A program made the translations under genes and the position numbers. From Bacteroidota bacterium (GTDB lineage Bacteria > Bacteroidota > Ignavibacteria > Tepidaquicellales > Tepidaquicellaceae), in assembly GCA_003519545.1 (NCBI GenBank), contig DOWN01000085.1, forward strand, positions 1 through 6,936: a stretch of DNA of 6,936 nt, read 5' to 3'. Of this stretch, positions 1 through 6,885 are shown piece after piece. Position 1 is the stretch's first letter; each line of letters begins with the position of its first letter. The notes under the pieces are model-generated. The model was not told where the DNA came from. It saw only the letters and a list, made by a program, of their open reading frames with translations, and ran no database searches.

Positions 1-2
1 TC

Positions 3-62
3 TCAATATTATTTTCTCACCTTACAGAAAATGAAAGGATCATTGATGGAATCAAAAACTAA
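3..62 (+). CDS. possible 3' end of an unidentified upstream gene (partial)
   Basis: This frame is open from the window edge to a TAA at 60-62 and reads SILFSHLTENERIIDGIKN, which has the look of an ordinary protein C-terminus. If real, it overlaps the start of rho by 17 bases (ATG at 46) or 32 bases (ATG at 31). A rival reading is the neighbouring frame, which ends at TGA 32-34 and would give an ATGA overlap with the first rho ATG. Only 19 codons are visible, so neither reading can be proved and no function can be assigned. Confidence 0.22.
   Translation, partial: SILFSHLTENERIIDGIKN
34..39 (+). promoter_or_regulatory. Shine-Dalgarno-like AAAGGA that favours the second rho ATG
   Basis: AAAGGA lies six bases before the ATG at 46 and is the only well-placed purine-rich site among the gene starts in this window. 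It lies downstream of the ATG at 31, so it can only serve the ATG at 46. The other genes here start without such a site, so its weight as evidence is moderate. Confidence 0.45.
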
Positions 63-1347
63 TTCCAAATCCGCAGCCGCAGAAAAAATTTCCGATAAGA
101 AAAACACGGAAGACTTAAAATCTAAAAAAGTCCCGGAACTTATCAAGATTGCCCGCGATCTCGGAATAAACGGCTACACTGATTTAAAAAAACAAGACTT
201 AATTTATAAAATTATAGAAGCACAGACTGCAAGAGACGGTTTCGCTTTTGCTATTGGTGTTCTTGAAGTTCTACCTGACGGGTATGGCTTCCTGAGATCT
301 GCAAACTATAATTATCTCCCTTCTCCGGATGATATTTATGTTTCGCCTTCTCAAATTAAAAAATTTGCACTTAAAACCGGTGATACGGTTAATGGTCAGG
401 TCAGACCTCCTAAAGAAGGAGAAAGATTTTTTGCTCTCTTAAAAGTTGATTCTGTAAATTATGAATCTCCTGATACTCTGAGAGAAAGAATTCTTTTTGA
501 CAATCTGACACCTCTTTATCCTAATGAACAACTTGTTCTCGAAAATGCTCCTGCTGAATATGGTATGAGAATTATGGATTTGTTTATGCCTATAGGTAAA
601 GGTCAAAGAGGTTTAATAGTATCCCCACCAAAAAGCGGTAAAACTATTTTGTTACAAACTATCGCTAATTCAATAATAAAAAATCATCCTGAAGTTCATT
701 TAATAGTATTGCTCATTGATGAAAGACCTGAAGAGGTTACTGATATGGAAAGAAATGTTAATGCTGAAGTAATCGCATCAACATTTGATGAACCACCGGA
801 AAGACACGTTCAGGTTTCTGAAATTGTTTTACAAAAAGCAAGAAGACTTGTTGAAGCAAAAAAAGATGTTGTAATTCTTCTCGATAGTATCACACGTTTG
901 GCAAGAGCACATAACACTGTTATTCCTCATTCAGGAAAAATTTTATCCGGTGGTGTTGATGCTAATGCTCTGCATAAACCAAAAAGATTTTTTGGTGCGG
1001 CAAGAAATATTGATGAAGGCGGAAGTCTTACTATTATTGCAACTGCTCTTGTTGAAACAGGCAGCAGAATGGATGAGGTTATTTTTGAAGAATTCAAAGG
1101 AACAGGTAATATGGAAATAGTTCTCGACAGAAGACTTGCGGACAGAAGATTATTCCCTGCGATTGATATAAACAGATCTGGTACAAGAAAAGAAGAATTG
1201 TTAATCACTAACGATACATTAAACCGTGTTTGGTTATTGAGAAAAATTATTGCCGATTATAACCAAACTGAAGCAATGGAATGGTTGCTCGGTAAAATGA
1301 AAGGAACCAAAAGCAATAAAGAGTTCCTTGCAACTATGAACTCATAA
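46..1347 (+). CDS. rho: transcription termination factor Rho
   Basis: Rho is a hexameric RNA-dependent ATPase/helicase that binds nascent cytoplasmic RNA and releases RNA polymerase. Numbered from the ATG at 46 (433 aa), it has a Lys/Ser-rich N-terminal tail (1-24), a Rho N-terminal helical domain (about 25-60), a cold-shock-like primary RNA-binding domain (about 65-140, with DGYGFLRS and PDDIYVSPSQI) and the RecA-type motor. In the motor I see Walker A GLIVSPPKSGKT (189-200), the DERPEEVTDM segment carrying the catalytic Glu (from 225), Walker B VVILLD ending at Asp280, the Q-loop KILSGGVDANALHK (298-311), and Arg362 and Arg368, which align with E. coli Arg353 and Arg366. All key residues are present, so it should be active. 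E. coli Rho is 419 aa; the excess is the basic tail. I chose ATG 46 because of AAAGGA six bases upstream. ATG 31 would add five residues, and the frame stays open to the window edge. It is the first complete gene of the probable operon, 21 bases before rng. Confidence 0.97.
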   Translation: MESKTNSKSAAAEKISDKKNTEDLKSKKVPELIKIARDLGINGYTDLKKQDLIYKIIEAQTARDGFAFAIGVLEVLPDGYGFLRSANYNYLPSPDDIYVSPSQIKKFALKTGDTVNGQVRPPKEGERFFALLKVDSVNYESPDTLRERILFDNLTPLYPNEQLVLENAPAEYGMRIMDLFMPIGKGQRGLIVSPPKSGKTILLQTIANSIIKNHPEVHLIVLLIDERPEEVTDMERNVNAEVIASTFDEPPERHVQVSEIVLQKARRLVEAKKDVVILLDSITRLARAHNTVIPHSGKILSGGVDANALHKPKRFFGAARNIDEGGSLTIIATALVETGSRMDEVIFEEFKGTGNMEIVLDRRLADRRLFPAIDINRSGTRKEELLITNDTLNRVWLLRKIIADYNQTEAMEWLLGKMKGTKSNKEFLATMNS

Positions 1348-1368
1348 GCAGATAACGCTGATAAAAGA

Positions 1369-2940
1369 ATGTCAAGTATTAAAAAAGAAATACTTATTAA
1401 TGCCACGTCTAAAGAAATCAGAATTGCTCTGACAGAAGATGCCAAGTTAGTTGAATTTTTTGTTGAAAGCCCTGATCAGGAAAGAAATGTTGGCGATATA
1501 TATCTCGGTAAAGTTGGTAAAGTTATGCAAGGTATTCGTGCTGCTTTTATAGATCTCGGATTTCCTCAGGATGCTTTTCTCCATTTTTCTGATACTAATA
1601 GTTTCGGCTCTATATCATCAATTGATGACGAAGATTCCGAAATTGAAGAAGATGAAGAAGAAAATGATAACGGAACTTCATACGGATCAACCGAAAATAA
1701 AATCAGATTTAACCCCAATGACCTTAAGAGAAATCAGGAAGTTATTGTTCAGATAACTAAAGAACCTGTCGGTAAAAAAGGTGTTAGAGTAACTTCAAAA
1801 ATTTCAATTCCCGGAAGATATCTCGTTTTAATTCCATTCGGAAAAAAAGTTGGTATGTCAAAAAAGATATATCAGCCCAGAGAAAAATACCGATTGAGAA
1901 AAATCGTCAGGTCTGTATTGCCTAAAGGTTTTGGAGTAATCGTAAGAACAGTGGCGGCTAATCAGGATGAAAAACTTATTCTTGATGACTTAAATAAATT
2001 AATATCTGAATGGAATAAGATTGAAGAAAAACTTAAAACTGCCAAAGCCCCTGAAATTCTTTATAAAGATGCATCAACAACTTCGTCTGTTATAAGAGAC
2101 TTATTAAAAGTTGATATTTCAAGACTTGTAGTTGATTCTAAAAAAATTCACAGAGAAATAAAAAATTATATAGATAATACTTCTCCTGTTTATTCCGAAA
2201 GACTTGAACTCTATACTGGTAATCAACCTTTGTTTGATGCATTCAAAATTGAAAAACAATTAAATGAATCTTTAAACAAAAAAGTTTGGGTTAAAGGTGC
2301 AGGTTACATAGTTATTGAAAATACTGAAGCAATGACTGTTATTGATGTCAACAGTGGTAAATATGCCAAAGAAAAAGAACAGGAAATTAATTCTCTAAAC
2401 ACAAATATTGAATCCGCAAAAGAAATTGTAAGACAAATCAGACTTCGTGACCTTGGCGGTATAATTGTTGTTGACTTTATAGACTTATATGAAGAAAAGA
2501 GCCGTAAAAAACTTTATGAAGAATTAAGAAAAGAATTCAGAAAAGACAGAGCCAAAGTGACAGTCTTACCTATGAGTGAATTTGGTCTGGTTCAGATCAC
2601 AAGACAACGTATAAGACAAAATATACTTACTGCAACTTCAGACTTATGTCCTATGTGTGCAGGTACCGGTCATATTCAGTCAAGAACCGGATTCCTAACA
2701 GAGATGGAACGATGGATTCAACGATATAAAGGTTCAGGTGAAAGCCATACTCTCGTTCTTAAAGTGAATCCTTTCGTATATGATTACCTTACAAAAGGAA
2801 TTTTCAGCCGGCTTACAAAAATAAAATTTAAATATTTTGTAAGATTCAAAGCAGAAATTGAAAATTCTCTCGCACTCGACGATTTCAAATTTTATGATTT
2901 AAAAACAGGTAAAGATATTACTACTAATTATAACGAATAA
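1369..2940 (+). CDS. rng: ribonuclease E/G family endoribonuclease (RNase G-like)
   Basis: This single-strand-specific endoribonuclease acts in mRNA decay and rRNA/tRNA maturation. The 523-aa protein has the catalytic core only, without the long degradosome scaffold of RNase E, so RNase G is the better name (E. coli RNase G is 489 aa). An S1 RNA-binding domain spans about 38-146 (VGDIYLGKV, AAFIDLG, DAFLHFSD, EVIVQITKEP, VRVTSKIS). The DNase I-like catalytic part carries Asp326 and Asn328 in TVIDVNSG and Asp369 in VVDFIDL, matching the metal ligands Asp303, Asn305 and Asp346 of E. coli RNase E. The Zn-link cysteines are Cys427 and Cys430 (CPMCAGTG). The S1 domain is interrupted by a highly acidic insert at about 82-105, mostly Asp and Glu. 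It follows rho by 21 bases and precedes the next gene by 18, which suggests co-transcription. No clear Shine-Dalgarno site precedes the ATG. Confidence 0.95.
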   Translation: MSSIKKEILINATSKEIRIALTEDAKLVEFFVESPDQERNVGDIYLGKVGKVMQGIRAAFIDLGFPQDAFLHFSDTNSFGSISSIDDEDSEIEEDEEENDNGTSYGSTENKIRFNPNDLKRNQEVIVQITKEPVGKKGVRVTSKISIPGRYLVLIPFGKKVGMSKKIYQPREKYRLRKIVRSVLPKGFGVIVRTVAANQDEKLILDDLNKLISEWNKIEEKLKTAKAPEILYKDASTTSSVIRDLLKVDISRLVVDSKKIHREIKNYIDNTSPVYSERLELYTGNQPLFDAFKIEKQLNESLNKKVWVKGAGYIVIENTEAMTVIDVNSGKYAKEKEQEINSLNTNIESAKEIVRQIRLRDLGGIIVVDFIDLYEEKSRKKLYEELRKEFRKDRAKVTVLPMSEFGLVQITRQRIRQNILTATSDLCPMCAGTGHIQSRTGFLTEMERWIQRYKGSGESHTLVLKVNPFVYDYLTKGIFSRLTKIKFKYFVRFKAEIENSLALDDFKFYDLKTGKDITTNYNE

Positions 2941-2958
2941 AGAATTTAACTTTGTTTT

Positions 2959-4443
2959 ATGAATAAAACCGTTAAATTTGTTTTATATTTTTTTGCATCT
3001 TTATTCATTATTTACCTGATTTTATTAATTCCTTTCGAAACTTCTCCTGAACTTAATATCCCGGTTCATAAAAAATTTGAATGGAATCAGGATTCTTATT
3101 TTAAACTTCTTGAATCTGAATTTAAAAAAAACCGGAATCTTGATTGCTCCAAAGAAGATACTATAATAAAACAAAAACTTGATTACCTCAATAATTTATT
3201 AGACTCATCTTATAAATCTGAAAAAAATATTTTACATCCGTTTTATGATACATTATTACTCGGGTATTTTAATGTTTCAACCTTTATTCCCGTCTGTGAC
3301 AGGCATTTGTCTGATTATTTACAGTTAGGAATGAAACTTCGAAATGTTGTAAAAGATAAATCAGTTTATCTCGATATTAAAAATCCAGAAATAAGAAACA
3401 GAATATATAAATTATTATATGGCATCCGTGCAGCCAACGAAGAAGTTTTATTGCAATTACCTGAAGAAAAATCTCCAAAATTTATAAGAGTTAACCCTGA
3501 TGAATCTGTGATACCTTCCGTAAAAATTATGGACAACATAATTAGAAGCGGTGATATACTTATCTCAAGAGGTGGAGCACCCGTATCTGCTTTAATTTCA
3601 AGAGGCAATGATTATCCGGGAAATTTTTCTCATTGTGCAATTCTTTATGTTGATGAAAAAACTCATCAACCGTATATAATAGAGTCTCATATTGAAAGAG
3701 GTGTTACTATTTCAAGTATAGATGAATATCTCAAAGATAAAAAACTGAGAATTATGGTTCTCAGATTAAGATCTGATTTAGATGAAATAAAAAATAATCC
3801 TATGCTTCCTCATCTTGCGGCAAAAAATATTTTTGAAACGGCATCTCAAAAACACATTCCATACGATTTCTCTTTAAACTTCAATAATCCTGAAAAAATG
3901 TTTTGTTCTGAAGTTATCTACATTGCTTACAAATCTCAGAACATTCAACTTTGGGATGCTATGACTTATATTTCTGATCCGGGAACAATCGACTGGTTAT
4001 CTTCATTTGGTGTGACAAATTTTTATACTCACGAACCTGCCGATCTTGAATATGATCCGAGAGTAAATGTAATCTCAGAATGGCGTGACAGAAATGAGTT
4101 ATTAAAAGATCATATCCATAATGCTGTCACAGATGCTTTGCTTGATGAGGCAAACAAAGGCAGAAAATTAGATTACAGTTTCTATATGCTCCCTATTGCA
4201 AGAGTTATAAAACTTTATTCAATGATTTTAAATCTCTTCGGAAAAGAAGGAACTATCCCTGAAGGTCTCTCTCCTGAATCTGCTTTGAAAAGCGAGACTT
4301 ATAAAAAATACCACTCTGAAATTTCAGAATCTGTAACCGGAGAAGTTGAAAAATTTATATCGCAGAATAACTATACTCCTCCTTATTGGGAGTTATATAA
4401 CATAAGCAAAAATAAAACAGAAGAATATTTTTTGAACAAATAA
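2959..4443 (+). CDS. membrane-anchored YiiX/YebB-type permuted papain-like hydrolase
   Basis: The 494-aa protein starts with one hydrophobic helix (about 5-25) after MNKTVK. The basic start suggests an anchor with the rest outside the cytoplasm; an uncleaved or cleaved signal peptide cannot be told apart. Residues 30-185 are a helical region I do not recognise. Residues about 193-345 match the circularly permuted NlpC/P60 (YiiX/YebB-like) family: a GDILISRG entry strand at 198-205, then catalytic His225 in NFSHCAILY, Glu242 in PYIIESHIE, and Cys316 in MFCSEVIYIAY. The His-before-Cys order is the hallmark of the permuted group. Residues 346-494 are a further helical region of unknown role. Members of this superfamily cleave or transfer amide, thioester or lipid ester bonds; the substrate here is unknown. 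An envelope lipid or peptidoglycan target is inference from the anchor. The gene lies 18 bases after rng and one base before the FAD gene. Confidence 0.82.
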   Translation: MNKTVKFVLYFFASLFIIYLILLIPFETSPELNIPVHKKFEWNQDSYFKLLESEFKKNRNLDCSKEDTIIKQKLDYLNNLLDSSYKSEKNILHPFYDTLLLGYFNVSTFIPVCDRHLSDYLQLGMKLRNVVKDKSVYLDIKNPEIRNRIYKLLYGIRAANEEVLLQLPEEKSPKFIRVNPDESVIPSVKIMDNIIRSGDILISRGGAPVSALISRGNDYPGNFSHCAILYVDEKTHQPYIIESHIERGVTISSIDEYLKDKKLRIMVLRLRSDLDEIKNNPMLPHLAAKNIFETASQKHIPYDFSLNFNNPEKMFCSEVIYIAYKSQNIQLWDAMTYISDPGTIDWLSSFGVTNFYTHEPADLEYDPRVNVISEWRDRNELLKDHIHNAVTDALLDEANKGRKLDYSFYMLPIARVIKLYSMILNLFGKEGTIPEGLSPESALKSETYKKYHSEISESVTGEVEKFISQNNYTPPYWELYNISKNKTEEYFLNK

Positions 4444-4444
4444 T

Positions 4445-6055
4445 TTGAGTGAACTAATAGTTGAAATATCACTTTCTCCGGAAAAAGTAAATTCTAATTT
4501 TGAAATAATTAAATCCCTGAGAAGAAAACTTTCTTTAAATAAACAGGACAGAATTAATTTTATCAAAATTAAACAATCTCTAGATGCGAGAGGAAAAGAA
4601 CCTGTTTTCAGACTAAAGTTAAATGTCTATGTAGATTCAGAACTTCCTAAACAGAAATTAATTTCAAAAAATTTTTCAATTGTTAAACAAAAAACCCCTG
4701 TTCACATAATAGGAGCAGGACCGGCAGGATATTTCGCCGCTCTCAAATTAATAGAGAATGGTTTTAAACCGGTTATATTTGACAGAGGTAAAGATGTCAG
4801 ACTTCGAAGAAGAGATTTAAGAAATATTCAGCAGCTCAGTATCGTCAATCCTGATTCTAATTATTGTTTTGGAGAAGGAGGGGCAGGAACATACTCAGAC
4901 GGAAAACTTTATACCCGTTCTGATAAAAGAGGTGAAATAAAATATGTTTTGAAATTATTAAATGAGTTCGGTGCTGAGTCAGAAATTTTATATGATGCAC
5001 ACCCACATATAGGTTCTAACAAACTTCCAAAAATTGTTGCAAATATAAGAGATAAAATTATTGAATGCGGAGGAGAAATCTTTTTTAATTCAAAGTTAAC
5101 CGATTTAATTATTGAAAATAATGTTATCAAAAAAATTGTTATAAACGGAAATGAAGAATTTAATATTGAAAATCTTATTTTAGCAACCGGTCACTCTGCC
5201 CGTGATATATATTATTTATGCGTAAACAAAAAAATTAAAATCGAACAGAAACCTTTTGCACTTGGTGTCAGAGTTGAACACCCTCAGTCTTTGATTGATT
5301 CATCACAATATAAAAAATCTCCAAGACCTCATAATCTTCCCGCTTCTTCGTATAAACTCGTTTCTCATTCATCTTCAAGAGCAGTATTCTCATTCTGTAT
5401 GTGTCCCGGCGGTTTAATTGTCCCTGCTGCCACAAACCCGGAGGAAATAGTTGTTAATGGTATGTCAATGTCGAGAAGAGATTCGTTTTTTGCAAATTCC
5501 GGAATTGTCGTTCAGATAAATCCTGAAGATTTAAATAAAAATTTATTTACCGAAATAAGTAATTTGTATAAAAAAAATAATCTGGAATATGAAAGTCCCG
5601 CATATCAAAGTGAACTTACCGGTATAAAATTTCAGGACGCTCTTGAAAAATTATTTTTCAAAGCCGGCAAAAACAATTCCCAGTCTGCACCTGCTCAGAA
5701 TCTTTCTGCATTATTATATAACACTAAAAATATAAAATTAAATAATTCTTCATACATTCCGGGAATTTATGAATATGATTTTAAACTGTTATTACCTTCA
5801 TTTATTTATGAAAGTTTGATTTACGCTTTTAAAGATTTTGGAAAAAAAATCAAAGGATTTGATTCGGAAGAAGGTCAGATAATCGGTCTTGAATCCAGAA
5901 CATCATCTCCGGTTAAAATTCCCCGTGATAAAAATTCTTTCAGACATATAGAAATTAATAATTTATTTCCTTGTGGAGAGGGAGCCGGTTATGCAGGCGG
6001 TATAGTATCTGCAGCAATAGATGGAATTAATGTTGCAGATGCAATAAATAATTAA
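4445..6055 (+). CDS. FAD-dependent dehydrogenase of the COG2509 type, TTG start
   Basis: This is a probable soluble flavoprotein oxidoreductase of 536 aa whose natural substrate is unknown for the family. An N-terminal domain (1-80) with the family-typical IKQSLDARGKEPVFRLKL stretch precedes the FAD-binding dinucleotide fold: VHIIGAGPAG with GxGxxG at 90-95, and the strand-ending acid in VIFDRG (Asp113). Further family motifs are CFGEGGAGTYSDGKL (141-155), ATGHSARD (247-254), FCMCPGGLIVPA (317-328), ESRTSSPVKIPR (483-494) and the C-terminal flavin-closing CGEGAGYAGGIVSAAIDG (510-527). The start is TTG: an in-frame TGA lies at 4433-4435, and the next in-frame ATG encodes Met319, well past the FAD motif. 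The start lies one base after the previous stop, with no Shine-Dalgarno site, which suggests translational coupling. The stop overlaps that of the convergent minus-strand gene. Confidence 0.9.
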   Translation: MSELIVEISLSPEKVNSNFEIIKSLRRKLSLNKQDRINFIKIKQSLDARGKEPVFRLKLNVYVDSELPKQKLISKNFSIVKQKTPVHIIGAGPAGYFAALKLIENGFKPVIFDRGKDVRLRRRDLRNIQQLSIVNPDSNYCFGEGGAGTYSDGKLYTRSDKRGEIKYVLKLLNEFGAESEILYDAHPHIGSNKLPKIVANIRDKIIECGGEIFFNSKLTDLIIENNVIKKIVINGNEEFNIENLILATGHSARDIYYLCVNKKIKIEQKPFALGVRVEHPQSLIDSSQYKKSPRPHNLPASSYKLVSHSSSRAVFSFCMCPGGLIVPAATNPEEIVVNGMSMSRRDSFFANSGIVVQINPEDLNKNLFTEISNLYKKNNLEYESPAYQSELTGIKFQDALEKLFFKAGKNNSQSAPAQNLSALLYNTKNIKLNNSSYIPGIYEYDFKLLLPSFIYESLIYAFKDFGKKIKGFDSEEGQIIGLESRTSSPVKIPRDKNSFRHIEINNLFPCGEGAGYAGGIVSAAIDGINVADAINN

Positions 6056-6074
6056 TTGGAATTATTATTTTTTT
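6047..6074 (+). terminator. weak candidate intrinsic terminator at the convergent gene junction
   Basis: AATAATT (6047-6053) can pair with AATTATT (6060-6066) across a six-base loop, and seven T follow at 6068-6074. The stem is only seven A-U pairs, so it would be unstable. It is placed correctly to end the plus-strand operon and overlaps the stop codons of both converging genes. On the minus strand it lacks a good T-tract. It may equally be chance in AT-rich DNA. Confidence 0.28.
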
Positions 6075-6222
6075 GTTTGTTGTAAAACTCCTGAATATTG
6101 TATTTTTGTCTTGCAACATGTTTAATCACTAAAATTCCGATTAATACTACAATTGAAAACACAATAACTATCAATGGTCCTACCATTGAATCAGATAATA
6201 TTTGTAATAAAATTATATTCAT
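6052..6222 (-). CDS. small 56-aa single-helix membrane protein downstream of nuoJ
   Basis: I do not recognise this protein. It begins MNIILLQILSDSMVGPLIV, has one strongly hydrophobic helix at about residues 14-33, then a polar tail of about 22 residues rich in Lys, Gln and Asn (KHVARQKYNIQEFYNKQK, ending NNNSN). The basic tail predicts that the C-terminus faces the cytoplasm. The ATG lies two bases after the nuoJ stop, which suggests translational coupling and a role with complex I or in its membrane. It is not NuoK, which has about 100 residues and three helices, although nuoK is the usual gene at this place. The second Met (residue 13) is an alternative start but would cut into the region before the helix. 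The evidence for coding is the tight spacing, a coherent helix-plus-basic-tail design and an open frame that fills the whole gap to the converging gene. Confidence 0.68.
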   Translation of the reverse strand: MNIILLQILSDSMVGPLIVIVFSIVVLIGILVIKHVARQKYNIQEFYNKQKNNNSN

Positions 6223-6224
6223 AT

Positions 6225-6743
6225 TTATTCGAATTTCTTTTTTGCTAAAACGACTGCACCAACTATCGCAGCCAATAATAAAAATCCTGCAATCTCAAAC
6301 GGAAAAGAATAATTTAATATCAAACTTTTCCCTAATTCCTGTGCAGTTCCTATCGCTACTGAATTTTCACTCATTCCCTGATATTTTCCATAAAAACCAT
6401 AATAAACCGTATAACTCAAAAGAAATATCAGTAATATTGATAATAATAAACCTGATATTTTTGTGTATGTTAACTTTTCGGTAAGTTTTCTTTCATCTTT
6501 CAGATTTAAAAGCAAAATTACAAATAAAAATAACACCATTATCGCTCCCATATATACCAATACCTGAATTATTGCAAGAAACTGTGCCTGCAAAAGTAAA
6601 TAAATTCCCGCTACCATAAGGAAATTTACAATCAAAAACATTGCAGATGTTACAGGATTTCTTCTCGTAACCATCATAATTGCTGAAAATACAGCGACTA
6701 ATGAGAATATTATAAATAAGACTGTTTGTAAATTCCAGACCAT
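6225..6743 (-). CDS. nuoJ: NADH-quinone oxidoreductase subunit J (complex I)
   Basis: NuoJ (the ND6 homologue) is a cytoplasmic-membrane subunit of complex I, which couples NADH oxidation and quinone reduction to proton export. The 172-aa protein shows five hydrophobic segments at about 5-25, 31-51, 55-80, 96-116 and 147-167. Family landmarks are RRNPVTSA (27-34), the third-helix stretch VLVYMGAIMVLFLFVILLLN (61-80), which corresponds to the helix with the pi-bulge in complex I structures, and the C-terminal FEIAGFLLLAAIVGAVVLA (149-167). The length is usual for the family. No Shine-Dalgarno site precedes the ATG. The usual upstream partner nuoI is not adjacent: at least 193 AT-rich bases precede the gene. 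The usual downstream partner nuoK is replaced by a 56-aa protein. Confidence 0.95.
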   Translation of the reverse strand: MVWNLQTVLFIIFSLVAVFSAIMMVTRRNPVTSAMFLIVNFLMVAGIYLLLQAQFLAIIQVLVYMGAIMVLFLFVILLLNLKDERKLTEKLTYTKISGLLLSILLIFLLSYTVYYGFYGKYQGMSENSVAIGTAQELGKSLILNYSFPFEIAGFLLLAAIVGAVVLAKKKFE

Positions 6744-6766
6744 TAGGATTATAGATTGGATAATTA

Positions 6767-6797
6767 CAAATTTAATATTTTTATAGAGAATATACAG
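6767..6797 (-). promoter_or_regulatory. candidate Bacteroidetes-type promoter for nuoJ
   Basis: Read on the minus strand, TAAATTTG (6774-6767) fits the Bacteroidetes -7 consensus TAnnTTTG exactly, and CTG (6797-6795) lies 20 bases upstream, one mismatch from the -33 TTG. The -7 element ends 23 bases before the nuoJ ATG, which would give a short leader of under 20 bases. Whether this organism uses that promoter type is inferred. The DNA is so AT-rich that chance matches are likely. Confidence 0.35.
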
Positions 6798-6856
6798 TGA
6801 AAAAGAAATTCTTAAATTGATTTATTTTCATCGCAAACCTTAAGAATATTTTAATC

Positions 6857-6885
6857 TTTATATTATTTATATTTATTAAATTCAA
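6857..6885 (-). promoter_or_regulatory. alternative sigma70-like promoter upstream of nuoJ
   Basis: On the minus strand TTGAAT (6885-6880) and TATAAA (6862-6857) are separated by exactly 17 bases, close to the TTGACA/TATAAT pattern. It would give a leader of about 105 bases ahead of nuoJ. Confidence is low because the surrounding sequence is almost entirely A and T. Confidence 0.2.

Noticed and set aside
927..1208. Minus-strand open frame opposite rho
   Set aside because: It is fully antisense to conserved Rho motor motifs and has no family features.
1257..1445. Minus-strand open frame across the rho-rng gap
   Set aside because: It lies antisense to the end of rho and the start of rng, both firmly identified, and its hydrophobic look comes from the reversed codons.
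2947..2954. TAACTTTG just before the third gene as an internal Bacteroidetes-type promoter
   Set aside because: It fits TAnnTTTG, but there is no TTG at the -33 distance and the RNA would start at the ATG itself. Eight-base matches of this kind are frequent in such AT-rich DNA.
3366..3608. Minus-strand open frame inside the papain-like gene
   Set aside because: No recognisable motif, no start signal, and the plus strand codes across the whole stretch.
4909..5130. Minus-strand open frame inside the flavoprotein gene
   Set aside because: Antisense to conserved flavoprotein sequence, with no independent support.
6052..6222. The small gene after nuoJ as a truncated nuoK
   Set aside because: No NuoK motif can be seen and the single helix with a basic tail does not match any of the three NuoK helices. 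It reads as an intact different protein.
6098..6484. Plus-strand open frame of 128 codons
   Set aside because: It lies antisense to the clear nuoJ gene and the small downstream gene; its sequence (Ile/Asn/Thr/Ser-rich) is a by-product of the AT-rich complementary strand.
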